Shown: piece by piece, positions 1-13,663 of the stretch
Layout: every line of letters starts with the position of its first letter
Position numbering within the stretch: the stretch's first letter is position 1
NCBI GenBank assembly: GCA_034509425.1
Contig: JAVTVJ010000657.1
Location: 186,001 to 250,000, forward strand
DNA: 64,000 nucleotides
Direction of reading: 5' to 3'
Source of the DNA: Eopsaltria australis
Taxonomy: Eukaryota; Chordata; Aves; Passeriformes; Petroicidae
The notes under the pieces: generated by a model
What the model was told of the DNA's origin: nothing
The model's input: the letters and a program-made list of their open reading frames with translations, nothing else
Database searches by the model: none
Program-made: the position numbers and the translations under genes

Positions 1-3000
1 TTACAATTTTACCTTCTGATCAATTTTTCATAAAAATAAAACTTTCTAAAAAGGCTTTTTAACCTGTCATTTTCAGTCAGGTCAGTACTCATTTTCATTT
101 CTGTATGGTACTTCAGACTAGAGGCAAAAAACTTATAGAATGATGTTTTTCATTGACTGAAATGCTGTAGTTCCATACACAGGGGTGGAGATTTGTGCTA
201 GGAAAGATCTCTGACATGGAAACGGCTGACTGGGATAAGGCAGGATATGATGCACAAACTGTCTCCAAGCCAGAGGATGGTATCAGGTTTGGGCTTGATA
301 TTGGTCAAACAGAGATATTCACCAGAGGTTTTCAGAGCTGTCATGCTGGAAATGCAAGTTATCTAAAAACAACATGTAGCAGAAAACTTACTTTGCTGTT
401 CCAAAGAAGTTTGTAACATTTTGATTTTCATTTGTAAACCTGGAAATACAATTCTAAACTTTCATGACTGGTGGGAATAAAAGAAACATATTTTCTGGAA
501 AGAATCATGTTTGTAAGATACACTTTAAAAGTTTCATTTCAGTCACATTGGAAAGACACTAGTGTATTGTCTCCAACTAGTTCACTCATGTGGTTCACTG
601 TCCATTTTACAAAACATGGAAAAGTTTCCTTGGAAACAGATTTCTAAGAAATACACCTTTTTCCCTAATGGGAAATTGCTTTACCAGTTTTTGGTTGAAT
701 TCAGAGCTGGTACAGGCAGGTGCACTTCTGCATTAAACCTTCCTTACTTAGTAGGCCACTAACATTTTTAGTCCAGAACAGTATAGACACTGCTTGGAGA
801 GAACAAAAAGTTGAGCAGCTGACCTCCAAAATTAAAGTTTCATGCTGTGAATGAAATATTATTCTATAAAATCATATCAAAGCAATTTCATTGTAATATT
901 AATGTGAAGTCAAATCATAGCCTACATCATGCTGTTGTACAGAAATGGCAAGAGAGAAAAGAAATCCTTTGTGAAACCTCCTTATTTCTGTACAGAAGAT
1001 ATGAAGAGTTTAGCAAGATGATGCATGCACTCAGAGCACTTCTTTCCTTGCTGTACCACAAGCACAGGTGGGAGAGAGGAACAGGTATTGGCTAACCCTC
1101 TGCTTCACAACATACATTCTTCCCAATGCAACACTATCTTCAAAACAATCAACCAACAGAACATGAGAGAACATCTACGTGCTACACATAATCTTTTTCA
1201 GAACAAGACAATGTAGTCATGTGAATTTACTAGCATTTGTCTGTCCTAGTGTCCAGTCTCCCTGTCACATTTCTTTCAAGCATTATCTGTTTCATAAATA
1301 AGCTTCATCTTTCTACAAATTCAGTAAATTGGAAAGTGAAGCACAACCTTAAAAATAAAAAGAGACCATTTTGAGAAACAATTACCATTCTTCTCTGCTG
1401 GCTATAAAGAGAACTGAAGTGAGAAGCCTAGGAAACTTCCCTCATCTTATGAATTAAATTACCAGCAAGCCCCTTTAAAGAAAAGTACATCCAGAATGCA
1501 GCAGTTCTGTCCCATAAATGATCACTTTGTAGTCCCTGATCTTTAATCACTGGCATGGACTGATGCATATAATTTACTAAAGAACAAGAGAATATTCAAC
1601 TTATAATTTGACTATCTAAGTCAATTGGCTGAAGAACAGAATTCTGCAGTGCATTTGAAAAAACAATCAAAAACAACACAAAATCTATATCTAGCATTAA
1701 AATGTAAAAATCATTGGTGGTTAAATTGAATCTCTGTCTGTTTGCAGAATAACATCAATTATCCTGTGAAACATCTGACTTCATTTAATACTGTTATATT
1801 TCATATATCATTGAGACTGTGACCTCAGATGTTATGACATCAGAGACCATCAATCAGGCAGCCAGAAGACCTACATGCTTGTACATGAACTTTTTTTGAT
1901 TTTCAAGCAAAGAAAAATATCCTAGCATTTCACTATCATCTTTCTTGAAAGGTTAGAAAGCATTATGTAGAACACATTTTCTTTTAGTTCAGTTTTATTA
2001 TATGTGACTTGCTATATTGTCATAAAAATCATCAGAAAGGCATATTTGAGCATAACATATATTTCATTGCACCCATGAAAGAAAAATAAAAGTTATTTAA
2101 GCTTGAAGCGCAAAGATGTGTCAGACATTATTAAGTTCTACAAATAAGGTTATCTGCTTTGTCAGAAGGAATATAGGTGTCTTGGTTTGAGACAGTTTAA
2201 AGGAGAACATGCTGGAAGGAGTTGTCTCCTCTAAGGGCTCCAACAGTCTGCTTCCACTAATAGGAAATTATAACTAATAGATGAAAGTGAAAAAACAAGA
2301 TTTCATAAACAAAAGGAATGCCAACAGACAGGAGGGGTGAAAAAGTAAGTAACTGCTAGATATCCAACTGTTAGACCTCACCACTCCACTGGAACAAAGA
2401 GAGACCTGATATATTACATCTGCATACTATCATTTCTCAAACACATTGACATGCCATTTCAAAAGTGAGTATTAGAAATTAAAGGACATTAAAATCAGGT
2501 GACTAAAAATGCTAATTCAATTACAACACATTTGGCATTCTTCTTGCTCCGGATGTCTGTTTTAAGTTAAATATTGGGCATCTTCCAATACAAATTTTAT
2601 CAGTTTCTTTGGTGGAAAATTGAATGATGCAAGTGTTCTGGTTATTTCCACATGTTTTTTGAAAGCTAGGTAGGTAGGTACTGTAGGCAAATAGCAGAGA
2701 CCACAAAAATGAATTTAACAGAAAAAGGCCAGACAAGCAGATATATTCTAGAAATCCTTCATTTTTATCACATTATCTGTAATGAACTAAATGCAATTTT
2801 CTGGAAGAACAGTAGACATATGCCTGAAATGACAAAATCTGTGGTTAATTCATATACAGAGAGCCATTCATAAAGCAGTTTTTTCTATTACGAAAATATC
2901 TAAGATATGTCAGCTAATTTTTTAGAGGTAGCTGTTAGAAACAACATTCCCCCTCCATACCAACTTGCTCTGTAGATATGTGTGGAGACCATCAGCTTCA

Positions 3001-3925
3001 GCCTCCTTTCCATCGTGTTTCTGCAGTTTGAAGGCTGTCTATCCACACAGATTATTTCCAGGGTCTGGGAAGGATGAGAAGATGAGGAGAAGCTCTTTCA
3101 CTGTTTCCTTCTCCTACACCACTTTGGTAGCAATCCCACTTTAACTGTTAATGTGGCAGATTTTCAGGTCTTCATACTTTCATTTAATTTTTAAAGCCTT
3201 TGAAAAGGCTTAGAGTCTTGATACAGCTGAATTCTGAACAACCTCACATCCATGACTGTCATTTGTCCATGCCTTGAAAATTTGTTTTTATATGCCTTTT
3301 TGTACAGATTCAAGTTATGAATATGTTTCTTCTTCCATTTTTAATAATTTCCTCCCCTTTGTTTTTTTACCAAGGCTACACCTTTATCTCAGATGCAATA
3401 ATCAAAAAACTGATTGGGACAAAAGCCTATTTATGGCATATAAACATAGAATTTTTAGTTGCCCTATTCAAGTTATCCTGAATTGCATGTTTTTTCTTTC
3501 TTTTTTCTCCCTTCTGCATGTTGAAGTATCTAAAGACAATAATAAAGTTTCATCTTGTGTTCAGCAAAGTTTAGATCTTTTATCAATGCGGGAGGTAACA
3601 GAGCATATGGGAATACCACTTTTGTGATACAGTAGAGTTCAGTTACAAATTCTGGCTTTCTTTTGCCTAGAGATGGGCATCTATATAACTGTTAATACCT
3701 AATTTCCTCATCCATCATCAGATACTGGCATGTTTTCTTGTGTTGCATAGAGTGCACATAGCTATCTTTCATTTTTAAAAACAATTGCTTCAATAAAATA
3801 GGACTTGAATCCTAATGATAGGGCTATAACAAGCAATTAAAAGAAGATTAAACAGTGCTTCTTAACTAATTTCTAATTAATGATTGTTTGGCCTCAGGTT
3901 TTTCACAACTCACAGCACCATGACA
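1..3925. other. AT-rich stretch without recognisable gene
   Basis: Only short random-looking frames occur on both strands. None shows a conserved motif, a convincing coding composition or a splice-linked partner that I can support. A segment near 2182-2430 begins like the end of an ERV LTR (TGTCTTGGTTTGA) but soon loses similarity, so it is at best a decayed LTR scrap. No tRNA cloverleaf or microsatellite of note was seen. Confidence 0.6.
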
Positions 3926-5048
3926 TATTTATATATTGTACAATTCCTTATGGCATATCCACTATTATAGAACTGCCATATACAAGGATGCATTGGGTTT
4001 CCATGGCCTGGTTTTTGGTAGTAGGGGGGCTACCACAGTGTCTTCTGTGAGAAGTTGTTAGAAGCTTCCTCCATGTCCAGAAGAGCCAATCCCTGGTGGC
4101 TCCAAAGACGAATGTGCTGCTGGCCAAGGCTGGGCCAATTAGAAATGGTGCCAATACCTCCGCAATAACAGATTTAAAAAAAAAGTTATTTGCACAGCTG
4201 TAATTTTGGCCAGAGAAGAGCAGAATGAGAACAGGCAAGAGGAACCACTCTGCTGACACCAGGGTCAGTGTAGAAGGAGGGGGAGGAGGTGTTCCAGGCA
4301 CAGGAGATGAGATTTCCCTACTGCCTGTGGTGCAGACCATGGAGAAGCAGTTGTGCCCCTGCAGCCCATGGGGATCCACAGGGATGCAGAGATACACCTG
4401 CAGCCCATGGAGGAGCCCCACCCCAGAGCAGATGGGTGCCTGAGAGGAGGCTGCAATCCTGTGGGTGACCCATGGAGAAAGGCTGGAGCAGCCTGTCCTT
4501 CAAGAACTGCACCCCGTGGAAGAGTGACCCACACTGTAGAAGTTATGGGAGGACAGTTCCCTGTGGGTTTTGACTCACATTGCAGCAGTTCACAGGGAGC
4601 TGTTGCTTGTGAGATGGAGCCATGTCAGAGAATTTCATGGAGAACTCTCTCCCATGGAAGGGATCCCATGGTGCAGCAGGGTAACAACTCTTCCCCCTGA
4701 GCATTGGGAGAAGCCATGGATGCTGAACTGACCATAACTCCCATTCCCTGTCTCCTTGTGCTGCTGAGGTAGGAGGTAGACCTGGAAGGAGGGAGGGATG
4801 TGGGGAAGGTGTTTTTTGAGGTCTTATTTTTCTTCTCATTATCCTGCTCTGATTTTGTTAATAATAAATTAACTTTATATCTCTAATTAAAACCTGTTTT
4901 GACCATGATAGTATTTAATGAGTGATCTCTCTTCTCATCCTTATCTCAACTCATGAACCATTCGTTAAATTTTCTCTCCTTTGTCCAGCTGTAGAAGGGA
5001 GTGAGTGAGTGGATTTCATGGGTGCCTGGTATCTGGCCAGTGTCAACA
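3926..5048 (+). mobile_element. Solo LTR of an ERV (family A)
   Basis: The block is more GC-rich than its surroundings and carries the short proline- and tryptophan-rich frames typical of LTRs rather than genes. The 3' part has a polyadenylation signal region (AATAATAAATTAA near 4860). It closes with a pyrimidine-rich stretch ending in TCAACA, as expected for U5. The 7-bp string CATGACA lies on both sides (3919-3925 and 5049-5055), a plausible target duplication, although the predicted first bases TATTT are not the canonical TG. From memory it resembles a very common passerine ERV LTR with repeated 'GCAGCCCATGG' phrases. No gag, pol or env sequence adjoins it, so it is a solo LTR. The 5' boundary is the least certain part. 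Confidence 0.75.
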
Positions 5049-5055
5049 CATGACA

Positions 5056-8000
5056 GATGACAAAAGCAATACAGAATGAGGGAAGGTAAATGAAATAAAA
5101 TGTGAACCACCATGCTGGTTCATGTAATGTTGCCCAAAAGATGGTGGATTGCTGAAATACTAGGTATAAGCACATGTAGCTATTTTCCTCAAGACCAAAT
5201 ATTTGCTAGGAAGCTGTTTCAGGCTTTTCCTGCTGTAGACCAGTTTTTAGTTGGTAGAAAAAGTCAGGGTGAGGGTTTTGTCTTTGCTGAGGTACAAAGA
5301 AAGGATTTCAGCTGGTAAAACTAGTGTGAGGTGTAAAAAAGGCTTAGACTTGGAAAAAATTAGGCTAATTTTAGTCTCCTAACAAATCTCAACTTAGATA
5401 CAAAACATCATGGGAAAAATTAGGGATCTAAAACAGAGAAGAATGCTGAGCAAGAAGATGCCTGCATCAGGCAGAGAAAATGCTCCAGAGAGGAGCTGAG
5501 TCAAAAAGTATCCTGGACTGTCTTCTGTAGCTTAATCTCTACATCAAACCCTTCCCCCATAAGTAGTAAAAGCAAGGCACTTTTTCATGTTTTATCTTAA
5601 ATTCCAGACAGAACACTCTGCCAGTGGTTAGGAAACCAATCTTTGGTTACTGTCCTGCTTGAGAAGATATGACAATTTTAAGCACCTTGGTGAATACTTA
5701 TCCCAGACAGATGTAGTCATTGCATGTGTGTTGCCCTTGGACTTTTCTTTAGAGAATGACAATTTTTGTGGCAATTATTATTAAACTAGGAAGGCAGCAT
5801 GTAAATGAGTGGGACATGGCACTAAAGCCAAGCTACTTTACCCTGTGTTTATATCCTGGTATTGCATATTGATATCAGCACAGTTGATATGAAATTTCAA
5901 AAACATGGACCAGCATTTCCAACAGTGTAGCTCAGTTTATTTGCCTAGTGATTTTGATTTCAAGGACACGGACTTTTTACCTGGAGCAGAAAGGAATGGA
6001 AACTGAATCTCTTGCCTTTTTTATTTGAAGGACGTGCACATCTGGTAAGACAAAAAAATGATGGAGGAATCCCCTCTTAAACCACTGACAGCACAGCACA
6101 CAAAAAAAGAATGCCAAAGACTGAATATATAGAATAAATGAAGTTTTATTTGTTCATTTTTCTACTCTGTATGACAACAAAAAGGGCAAGATAGCTGCTT
6201 AAAATCAACATAGAGGCCCCAAAAATTCTGAATATCAACACTGCTGATTAATCTTGCATTATTACTTCTGCCCAGCATCAGGAAAGTGTCTAACATGTTT
6301 TCCTATCAGTCTCATTTCTTACCCTTCTTTGCAATCTTTTCCACAGCAATCTATAATTCTGTCTAAGGACATGCAGTCTCCAGGAACAAGTTAGAATCTG
6401 GAAATTTGGACTTTTCAAGTTTTCATTCTATCTGTGACATTCTGTTCACAAACTACACCAAGATGCTTTCCCTTTCTGTCTCAGATTGCCCATTAATGCA
6501 CATCTCCAAAATGCCTGCAGGTGGTCTGAATCTCTTCTTGGACATCAATGCTGCCCAAAACCCTCATTGCATGGATTTTTGTTCTGTATCCAAGAAAGGC
6601 AGTGGTGGCAAAGCAGGCCCTGTTATAGTGAGATGACAAACAAAATGATATTTTTATGAGATAATGGGACTGCAGACACTAAAGCTGTAGTTGAGGATTG
6701 AATGAGTTTTCACCAAATAAAGCCATGATTTCCACTTTCCTTTCCCCCAGGCAAAATATTTTAAAGATGTATAGTGAAGAATAATCAGTGAACAGTTCTT
6801 TTGTACATTTTAAACTGAAATAATTCAGTTGAATTCATAGCCTTGCTAGAAATTCCCTTCAAGGGAATAAGGCACTGTGCTAAAGAATTCTACATACCTT
6901 GCAAAACACCATAAAATATTATTAGATTTACAAAACACAACTTCCATATTTTTCATTGCTATTTCTGTTCTCGCTTTGCATTTCCCTTAATGAATACGGT
7001 TTCTGTGTGTCTTTAGACATGTCTTTAGACTGAATGACAATGCTAACAAAACATAAAAAGGTCAAAGTGTTATAATTGGATGAGATTTTTTCCAAGATAC
7101 ATAAGGCATAAATGCTCAAATCCTTCAGTTTTACAGTTATAAGATAATGCTGTATTGCAACTTAATACTCTGGTTGTTGTCTTTTTGTTCTCGTTGGTTT
7201 GTTGTAATTTATGAAGTTCAACAACACTTTAGTCAAGATACACATATTTCAGTATGTGCATTTCAAGCTTTCCTAAGGAAGGCCAATGGTTTGACTTTTG
7301 TGGAGGTCAAAAGACCAAGAAAGTCTGCCAAAGCAGCATAATGAAACATTTGAAGAATGAGTTCCACCACATATCTAGAAAAGAAAGTAGATATCGATTA
7401 TGCTTTTTCCTTTCTGTCTTGAATTTTTAGAGTTTCAGGCACACGTAGAAATTCAATCAAGAACTGAATGAATGTGGAAAATAAACTCTATTTATGTCAT
7501 CAAAAATAATTGCTATAGTGGAGGGGCAACAGAAGTGTAACAGTCTCATCTGAGTCTAATCTGATGCAAAAAGTGAAAAATGGGGACCTTATTTGATGGG
7601 GTTTTTGCCTAAACATTTATGCAGATTAACCCCTGCCCTCAAATTCTCTCATCTTGGTAGAACATTATGTTGTGTCAGCATTTCCTGAGAGTGGCGGAAT
7701 CCATACACAAATTGTGTTTTCTCAGCATTTCTTTTAATGTTTTTCTTCTGAGGCTTACTAGGAGATCCCTTCATTGTCTTCTCAGCCATCTCAAGTTTAC
7801 AAGCAGACTGGAAGAAGACAGAAAAGCCAAGTTCTATCCTGGTGGTGATCTCCTTGCAACAAAATCAGCGGGGCTACCCTCCTACTGCCAATGATCAACT
7901 ACCCTGCCTCCTTGCCTACCAATGGTTGACTGCTAGTAGAAAATCCATGCAAATTTTTGCACAGGTGCATGGTTACAAATATGTCCTTCACTGAATAAAC

Positions 8001-9229
8001 TACAAAGTCAAACAAAGCCTTCCTGTATTTTAAAATATATATTAAGTCAAGCATATAGAAAGGAATGAGGCATAAGCTATTTAACACTGTATAAGGACAG
8101 TGCCTAGCTTCCACTTTCTTAGATGACATATTTTGCTTTGGCAAATTTGTGAAGGATCTTTTTTTAGGAAATATATTTTCTGCTTGTTAACCCAAGATAT
8201 TAATATATTATTTCCTGTTCTCATTGTATGTCATGATCTTACCTGTTTCTACCGTTTTTGTCCTTTGCTGTGTGTGTCTCTCCAGAACACTGTAATTAAA
8301 TTTTAAGTTTTTGAGGTACAGGGATCTCACTGTGGACATAGGTTTGCTCACTGAGAGAAGTCCTCAAACCAAACAACCCATTCATACTTTTCCAAGCTTC
8401 ACTGTAGGAAGGGTGGGAATCAGTAACCAACAGAAAGACAAGATGTGGAAGAGAAAACTGTTACAATAGATTATGGAAGCAGAATAAGCTATTAATATAT
8501 TTGAAGGTAATATGTTTTCTCAGTAGCTAAGACTCTGAAGGTCTATATACTTGTAAATGGAAAGCAACACCTTAAAGTGTCTGAATGAAAATGATCCTGC
8601 CCCAATGTTCTTCAGTGTGAAGTCATTGAAACATCCTATTTCTTAAACATATTGGAATGGAAAGCCCTGCTGATTTTCACTGACTGAGGTATCACTTAAG
8701 AAAACTTCCAACTCAACTTCAAATGCAACTTCCACAGAACCATGTATTTAAGTACTATTTATTTATATCTCTCAGAACATTTCACAGAAGCAATTCAATC
8801 CAGTTATGCTATGACATGAGTCTGGGTTTCAATTAATCAATAAATAAATAAATAAATAAATACTTTGCCTTGTGATAAAAGTTTGCAAACAGGATGGATG
8901 TCAGACTTACTTAAATATGGTCTGAAATAAAATATAGAGAGAAATTTCATTTTTAGTTTCTTCACTGCAGAAACTGGAAAACCAGAAGGACTTCACTTTC
9001 ACCAAATGTTATCAATTTTAATAAACCTCATTTCAGCACTTCTATCTAGGTAGTATTAAAACATTAAGAAATACCAGGGTAAGATCCCATGAATAGCTGT
9101 ATAAACTTAAGTTCTCACTGGTGTGTGTACTTCACTTCTAAAAACGTAACTCTATCGACAAGCAGAATTGAAATTACATTAATTTATATAGCAGGGACAA
9201 TTCCAACTGCTGAAGGAGTTTCATTATAT
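5056..9229. other. AT-rich stretch without recognisable gene
   Basis: No reading frame here carries a recognisable domain and no mobile-element boundary was identified. The only structured feature is a tetranucleotide microsatellite near 8840. Confidence 0.55.
8839..8862. repeat. (AAAT)n microsatellite
   Basis: About six tandem AAAT units are visible directly in the sequence. Confidence 0.9.
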
Positions 9230-9234
9230 CCTGG

Positions 9235-10235
9235 TGTTGGGGCTTGAATTTTCTCACTTTTGTGGGTTTTTTTCTAAAGGAATTTTCCCCCCATAGGTTG
9301 CTAAGAAATGGTAATGGCCAGGGGCTTTCCCCTTCACAGGGCGGGGGGGGGGGGGGAAGTTTCTCTCAGGGAGCAGGGACAACACGAGATTTTGGGACTG
9401 GCAAAAGCGAGGGCAAGGGGCAACAGCTTGCTCTCTCGCTCAGGACCCTTGGAGCCCCATGGCTGGAGCTGCTGTTTGCTAAAGGGAACCCACGGCCACT
9501 GAGAAACCAGCATGGAGCTGCTTTTCTTTCTGCTGTGAGTTTTCTCCCCACTCGGCTGGGGAGCTGAGCTGCCACCAGCCCATCTCTCCCCGCTCCTCCG
9601 GCACCACTCCGAGTTTTTGCTATGCTGTAGCTGTGTTCCACCTGCCCACTGAGACCTCCTGCTGTCCCAGCTCGCTGTTTCCAAGGGTCCTGCTGGGGCA
9701 CCGACATCAGCTGCCCCTGAGGGTTTATGAAACAAAACCTCTCTTCCATCCCTCCCTGCCCCCTAGGCCCGGCTGCCATTAACACGCATTACCTGGGCCA
9801 GCGCCGGAGCGCCCCCTGCAGCTGCAGGGGAATCACTGTATCCAGAGCGCCCCCTGCAGCTGCGGAGGAACCATCGCACCCAGAGCGCCCCCTGCAGCTG
9901 AGGAGGAATCATCGCACCTACCCTTGCCCACAGGGAGCCACCGGTGCGCCCTGCCAACTGTGACTGGAACTGCACCAAAAGGGAAAGGTATGTGAGGCCA
10001 AGCAGGCTGTCGCTGACTTTCTGGTTCTGTTTGTTGGTTAATGCCATAGTTGTTGTTATTTGTTAGTTTTGTTTTAGATACTAATAAAGAACTGTTATTC
10101 CTATTCTCATATCTTTACCTGAGAGCCCCTTTATTTCAAATTTATTATAATTCGGAGGGAGAGGGGTTACATATTTTCCATTCCAAGGGAGGCTTCTGCC
10201 TTTTTTAGCAGACACCTGTCTTTCAAATCATGACA
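9235..10235 (+). mobile_element. Solo LTR, same family as the 56-63 kb provirus (family K)
   Basis: The element starts TGTTGGGG, ends ATGACA and is bracketed by the perfect 5-bp duplication CCTGG (9230-9234 and 10236-10240). Those are the marks of retroviral integration followed by LTR-LTR recombination. Its ends and U5 region align with the LTRs at 56.1, 62.2 and 63.25 kb, for example the shared block reading TGACTGGAACTGCACCAAA near 9961. A polyadenylation-like AATAAAG lies near 10083. It has a 14-G run at 9343-9356 and a three-copy 38-bp repeat at about 9805-9920 with CTCF-like cores. At 1001 bp it is the longest copy of the family in the window. The proline/serine-rich frames on both strands are shadows of its GC-rich U3. 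Confidence 0.92.
9808..9921 (-). repeat. Three tandem 38-bp units with CTCF-like cores
   Basis: The string AGCGCCCCCTG, reverse complement CAGGGGGCGCT, occurs at 9808-9818, 9846-9856 and 9884-9894 with exact 38-bp spacing. CAGGGGGCGCT is the most conserved part of the vertebrate CTCF binding motif. The proviral LTRs at 56 and 62 kb hold one exact copy each plus a near copy (CAGGGGGAGCT), in the same orientation relative to the LTR. Binding is inferred, because only the core has been matched and not a full weight matrix. Confidence 0.7.
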
Positions 10236-10240
10236 CCTGG

Positions 10241-12540
10241 ATAGTAAATTAGATTGTGTGTTTAATTAGAATCTAAATTGATGCTCAATAGAGATTTATA
10301 TGCTTCTTGTTAATGAAAAAATCTATATTCTATATTCAATAATCAATCTTTTCTATAATCTATATTGCAATTTCCTTTTTAAATGAGGGATTAAGAGGAT
10401 ACAGAGATACTTTTAAAATAGTTTATAAGTACCTACTTTTTTTCTTGCTTATTTTGTCTCTGATCACTACTGCTTGTTTCATCCTGCAGAGCTTATGCAT
10501 TAAAACTTGATCCTGCAAACAACTGGGCCTATAAATATTGTTTTGCATGACAAGAGCCTAATATAAATCAAAACACATTGATGAGGGAGGGGAAAAGGTA
10601 GACAGAGGTATTGAAGAGATTAATGGCAATAGGGATTATCTGAATTCTAGAAACATGTCCAAAGCACTGCACAGTGAACTTCATGGAAAATCTTCCACTG
10701 ACATTTTTTGCACAGACACATGTGCCCAGCCTCACGTGTTACAGTCAAGAACTTATTCATTAAAAGAATAAATGAATACATAATAGTCCCTGAAAATCAT
10801 TTAAGAGATACCAAGTACAATTAACTAAAGACAACTATCAATCATATATCTTTTTTGTTAGTGGAAATATTTTACTTCAGTACAGAATAAAAAAGAAAAA
10901 TGAGACAGTTGATAAAGGCCCACATGCCAGAATATTTTCACTGAAACAGTTGTAAGGAAAAAGCAGCTGCTGACCCACATAGACAGATAATGAATTACCC
11001 AACATGCAAGCCTCTGCTACACCAAATTTTTAGTTATTTCTTCAGTGTGCTAGTTCCAACAGAAGAGTCTGAGAGATCAATTTTGTCATAAACTGTGGTT
11101 CAGAGTGTTTTACTGGGAGGATGAAAGCATGAACTACATCTTGCTATACTTTCCTGAGTTTTCTTGACACTTCCTATGATAATGTAGGTAGCTCCCGATA
11201 GCTTCCCTTGTCAAAAGTTGTTTTAGTCTCCAATTGTTTTAGTCACCAAACCAAAACACCATGTAAGACTTTCTCTATAGAAATTTCTCACATTCTCTGT
11301 GCCCATGGGTGAAGAAGCTAATTCTTCTGTCCTAATTTATGTCAGTAATTAAAATGATTCATTTTGTTTATTAGACTTAGCACTTTTCCCACCTCATCTC
11401 CTCTTTGCTCACACAAAATGCTCAAGGCATAGTATTTGTAGCTTGCTGTCATTTAAAATTGCTCCATTTGGTGTGCAGATTAAAGTATAGTATGTTATGC
11501 AAATAATTAGAAGAAATTCTTACATTCATGGAACCATGATACGTGAATGATTTATGATATTTGCACTGCCAATTGACTGTTGTATCATGTTGATTAAGAG
11601 TAATAATACTACTACAACAAGAAACTTTTCAGGTTCTCTACTTGGGTGTATTCTGATCATAATTTTTTTTGCTATGAACCATCCAGAAGGTTTAAAAAAA
11701 AAATAAGATAATTCTTCTGATGGCAATTCTTCCTGATTTCAAAATCCATTCTCCTCCTGCTCTCTCATTTTACACCACTTCTAGTAAACCTGCAACTACA
11801 AAATTAAAATTTTAAGCAAAACATTTTACACTGACTGGATTTTTACTGTTCACATTCTCATGAGCAGGATTCATATCCAGTTCAAATCAAATTTGAAAAT
11901 GGGATAACTAGCACCTACAAAGGGTATTTTACTGATTCAGACCTTAATCCTGTGAGAATGTGTGCAGTGGCACTACTAAAGCAAAGCATATCCTTCAGGC
12001 ACTGAACTAATGGGACTATTTATAAGGAAGAAGTTAATTACAATTTATGTAATGTAAAAGTGTTTTCAGAATGAAGGCCCAGAAAAATTAAGTTCAAACA
12101 TTCCCCCAGTACAGTAGTTATTATGACTGCTATCACAGCACCACAGCAGAAAAGTTTAAAGCTTTTTTTAGTCAGTGATTTCCCTGGTTTACAAACACAG
12201 CAAAATAATTGGCAGAACTACAAATGGCTAAAACTGTGACTACTGTTAAAGTTAAGGAACCAAAACCATTGTAGTTTTAAAGATTAGATACTGATAACCT
12301 GGATGTATGAATGTTGAAAAATTTCTAATTTTTCCTTTATTATACTGTACTCTGGATGGATATGTAGTTCATTTTCTCGTCTAATTTTGACTAAAGAGAC
12401 TTGATAATGAATATAAAGTGTAGGATTTTTATGTATGCTTCTTTATAGTGCTTCAAAAGGCTATAATTCATAAAAATATTAAAAAATCATGTCATCTTAA
12501 TTCAGTATAAATGAGGAAAACCATAGGGTTTTGAAGATTT
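10241..12540. other. AT-rich stretch without recognisable gene
   Basis: No coding domain, LTR boundary or RNA gene was recognised between the solo LTR and the GC-rich block starting near 12.54 kb. Confidence 0.55.
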
Positions 12541-13663
12541 TCTTTTCTTCTGTTGTCGTAGAGTAATCTCAGTTGAAAAATACCCAGTATAAAAGAGGAG
12601 ATGGAGCCGGAAATGAGGTATCCGGTATTACAAGTTCCGCCTACAGAAACTCATAAAACCAGAAGAACACCTGGAGAGATCTTCTTTTTAGACTTCCAGT
12701 GGACCTAGAGAGAGGATGTGGCTTTCTTCCCCTTGCGCCGTCTGATGAAGCCCCCTCAGGCCACACACGTGGCCTGGGCTAGCAGGCCAAGATGGCATGG
12801 GAGGAGGGAGGGAGGGGGAAATGAAAGGACCCTCCAGCCCAGCTTTTCAGCAGAAACAGTTCAGCCAAGTCGACATGCTAATTAGGTAGGCAGCGCCAGG
12901 CTCTGTCGCTCCAGACCCCGCTCTGTTGCCCTAGGCCGAAGTGACTCAGCTTCGCCGGTTTTCAGTGCACTGTGGTGGGGAGAGGGATTGGGGCCGGGCC
13001 CTGTAGGGCTTGGGGACGCCCTGCTGGTCAGCTCCACAGCACGGATCAGCACGGGAGAGAGAAAAGGCTCGGACTGGGCCCTTCCTATAGTTCAGATGCG
13101 GCTCCGTTGGCTCCTTGCAACTCAGTGCAGGAGAGAGAGAGCTCAGGACCGACCCTCTTACAGCTTGAACACAGCCTCACCAGTCGACCCCATGCACGGA
13201 CCGGCATGGGAGAAGGCTTAAGCTCCTTCCCTCCCCACCTCCCCTGCAGCCTGGGCACGGCCCCACCAGGCCCCTGCGACTCAGACGCAGCTCGTATGGA
13301 AAACAGCACAACTACTCCTCAGTTCAGACGCTGAGATACTACACTTAAACCACGCGGGCAAAAGTCACGTGTCCATCACTCGGCTGAAAGACAAATTAAC
13401 TGTTTTCCTTCCAATATCAGGATGGGACTTGGGGGCATTAGTCCCCCGTCCCCCCCAGAAAGAGCACAGGAATGAAGGCACCTACAAAAGGTACAACATA
13501 AAGACTTTAAGTTAACGAATGTAACCAAGACCTATAGTCAAAAAACAAAGAGATGAGTGCTTTAAGGCTGAAAATTCTTTTGTAAAAAATATGTTGATAA
13601 ACTCAGCTATAATGTACCCTGTAATATATGAACAATGGTCTAAAGGAGGTGAAAAAAGGGGGA
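12541..13663 (+). mobile_element. GC-rich ERV-like block upstream of LTR B
   Basis: Base composition changes sharply near 12.6 kb, from about one-third GC to a GC-rich core at 12.7-13.35 kb. A TATA-like TATAAAAG sits at 12588-12595, just before the rise. The core holds loosely repeated phrases around GAGAGAGA and CAGCAC. The block ends at 13646-13663 in a purine tract directly before an LTR start. This position suggests ERV internal 3' sequence or a composite of LTR pieces. Frames of 74-120 codons on both strands overlap each other and show no domain, so I do not call genes. A host CpG-island promoter is the alternative, but no exon follows. Confidence 0.45.
13646..13663 (+). promoter_or_regulatory. 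Candidate polypurine tract
   Basis: The tract GAGGTGAAAAAAGGGGGA immediately precedes TGTAATG, the inferred start of the LTR. That is the arrangement used to prime retroviral plus-strand synthesis. It implies that the sequence to its left is ERV internal DNA. Confidence 0.5.

Noticed and set aside
2182..2430. Possible small LTR starting TGTCTTGGTTTGA
   Set aside because: Only the first dozen bases resemble the family K LTR end. No duplication, polyadenylation signal or second copy was found.
9343..9356. Poly-G run as a telomere or switch-region signature
   Set aside because: A single homopolymer within an LTR. No TTAGGG or other repeated unit accompanies it.
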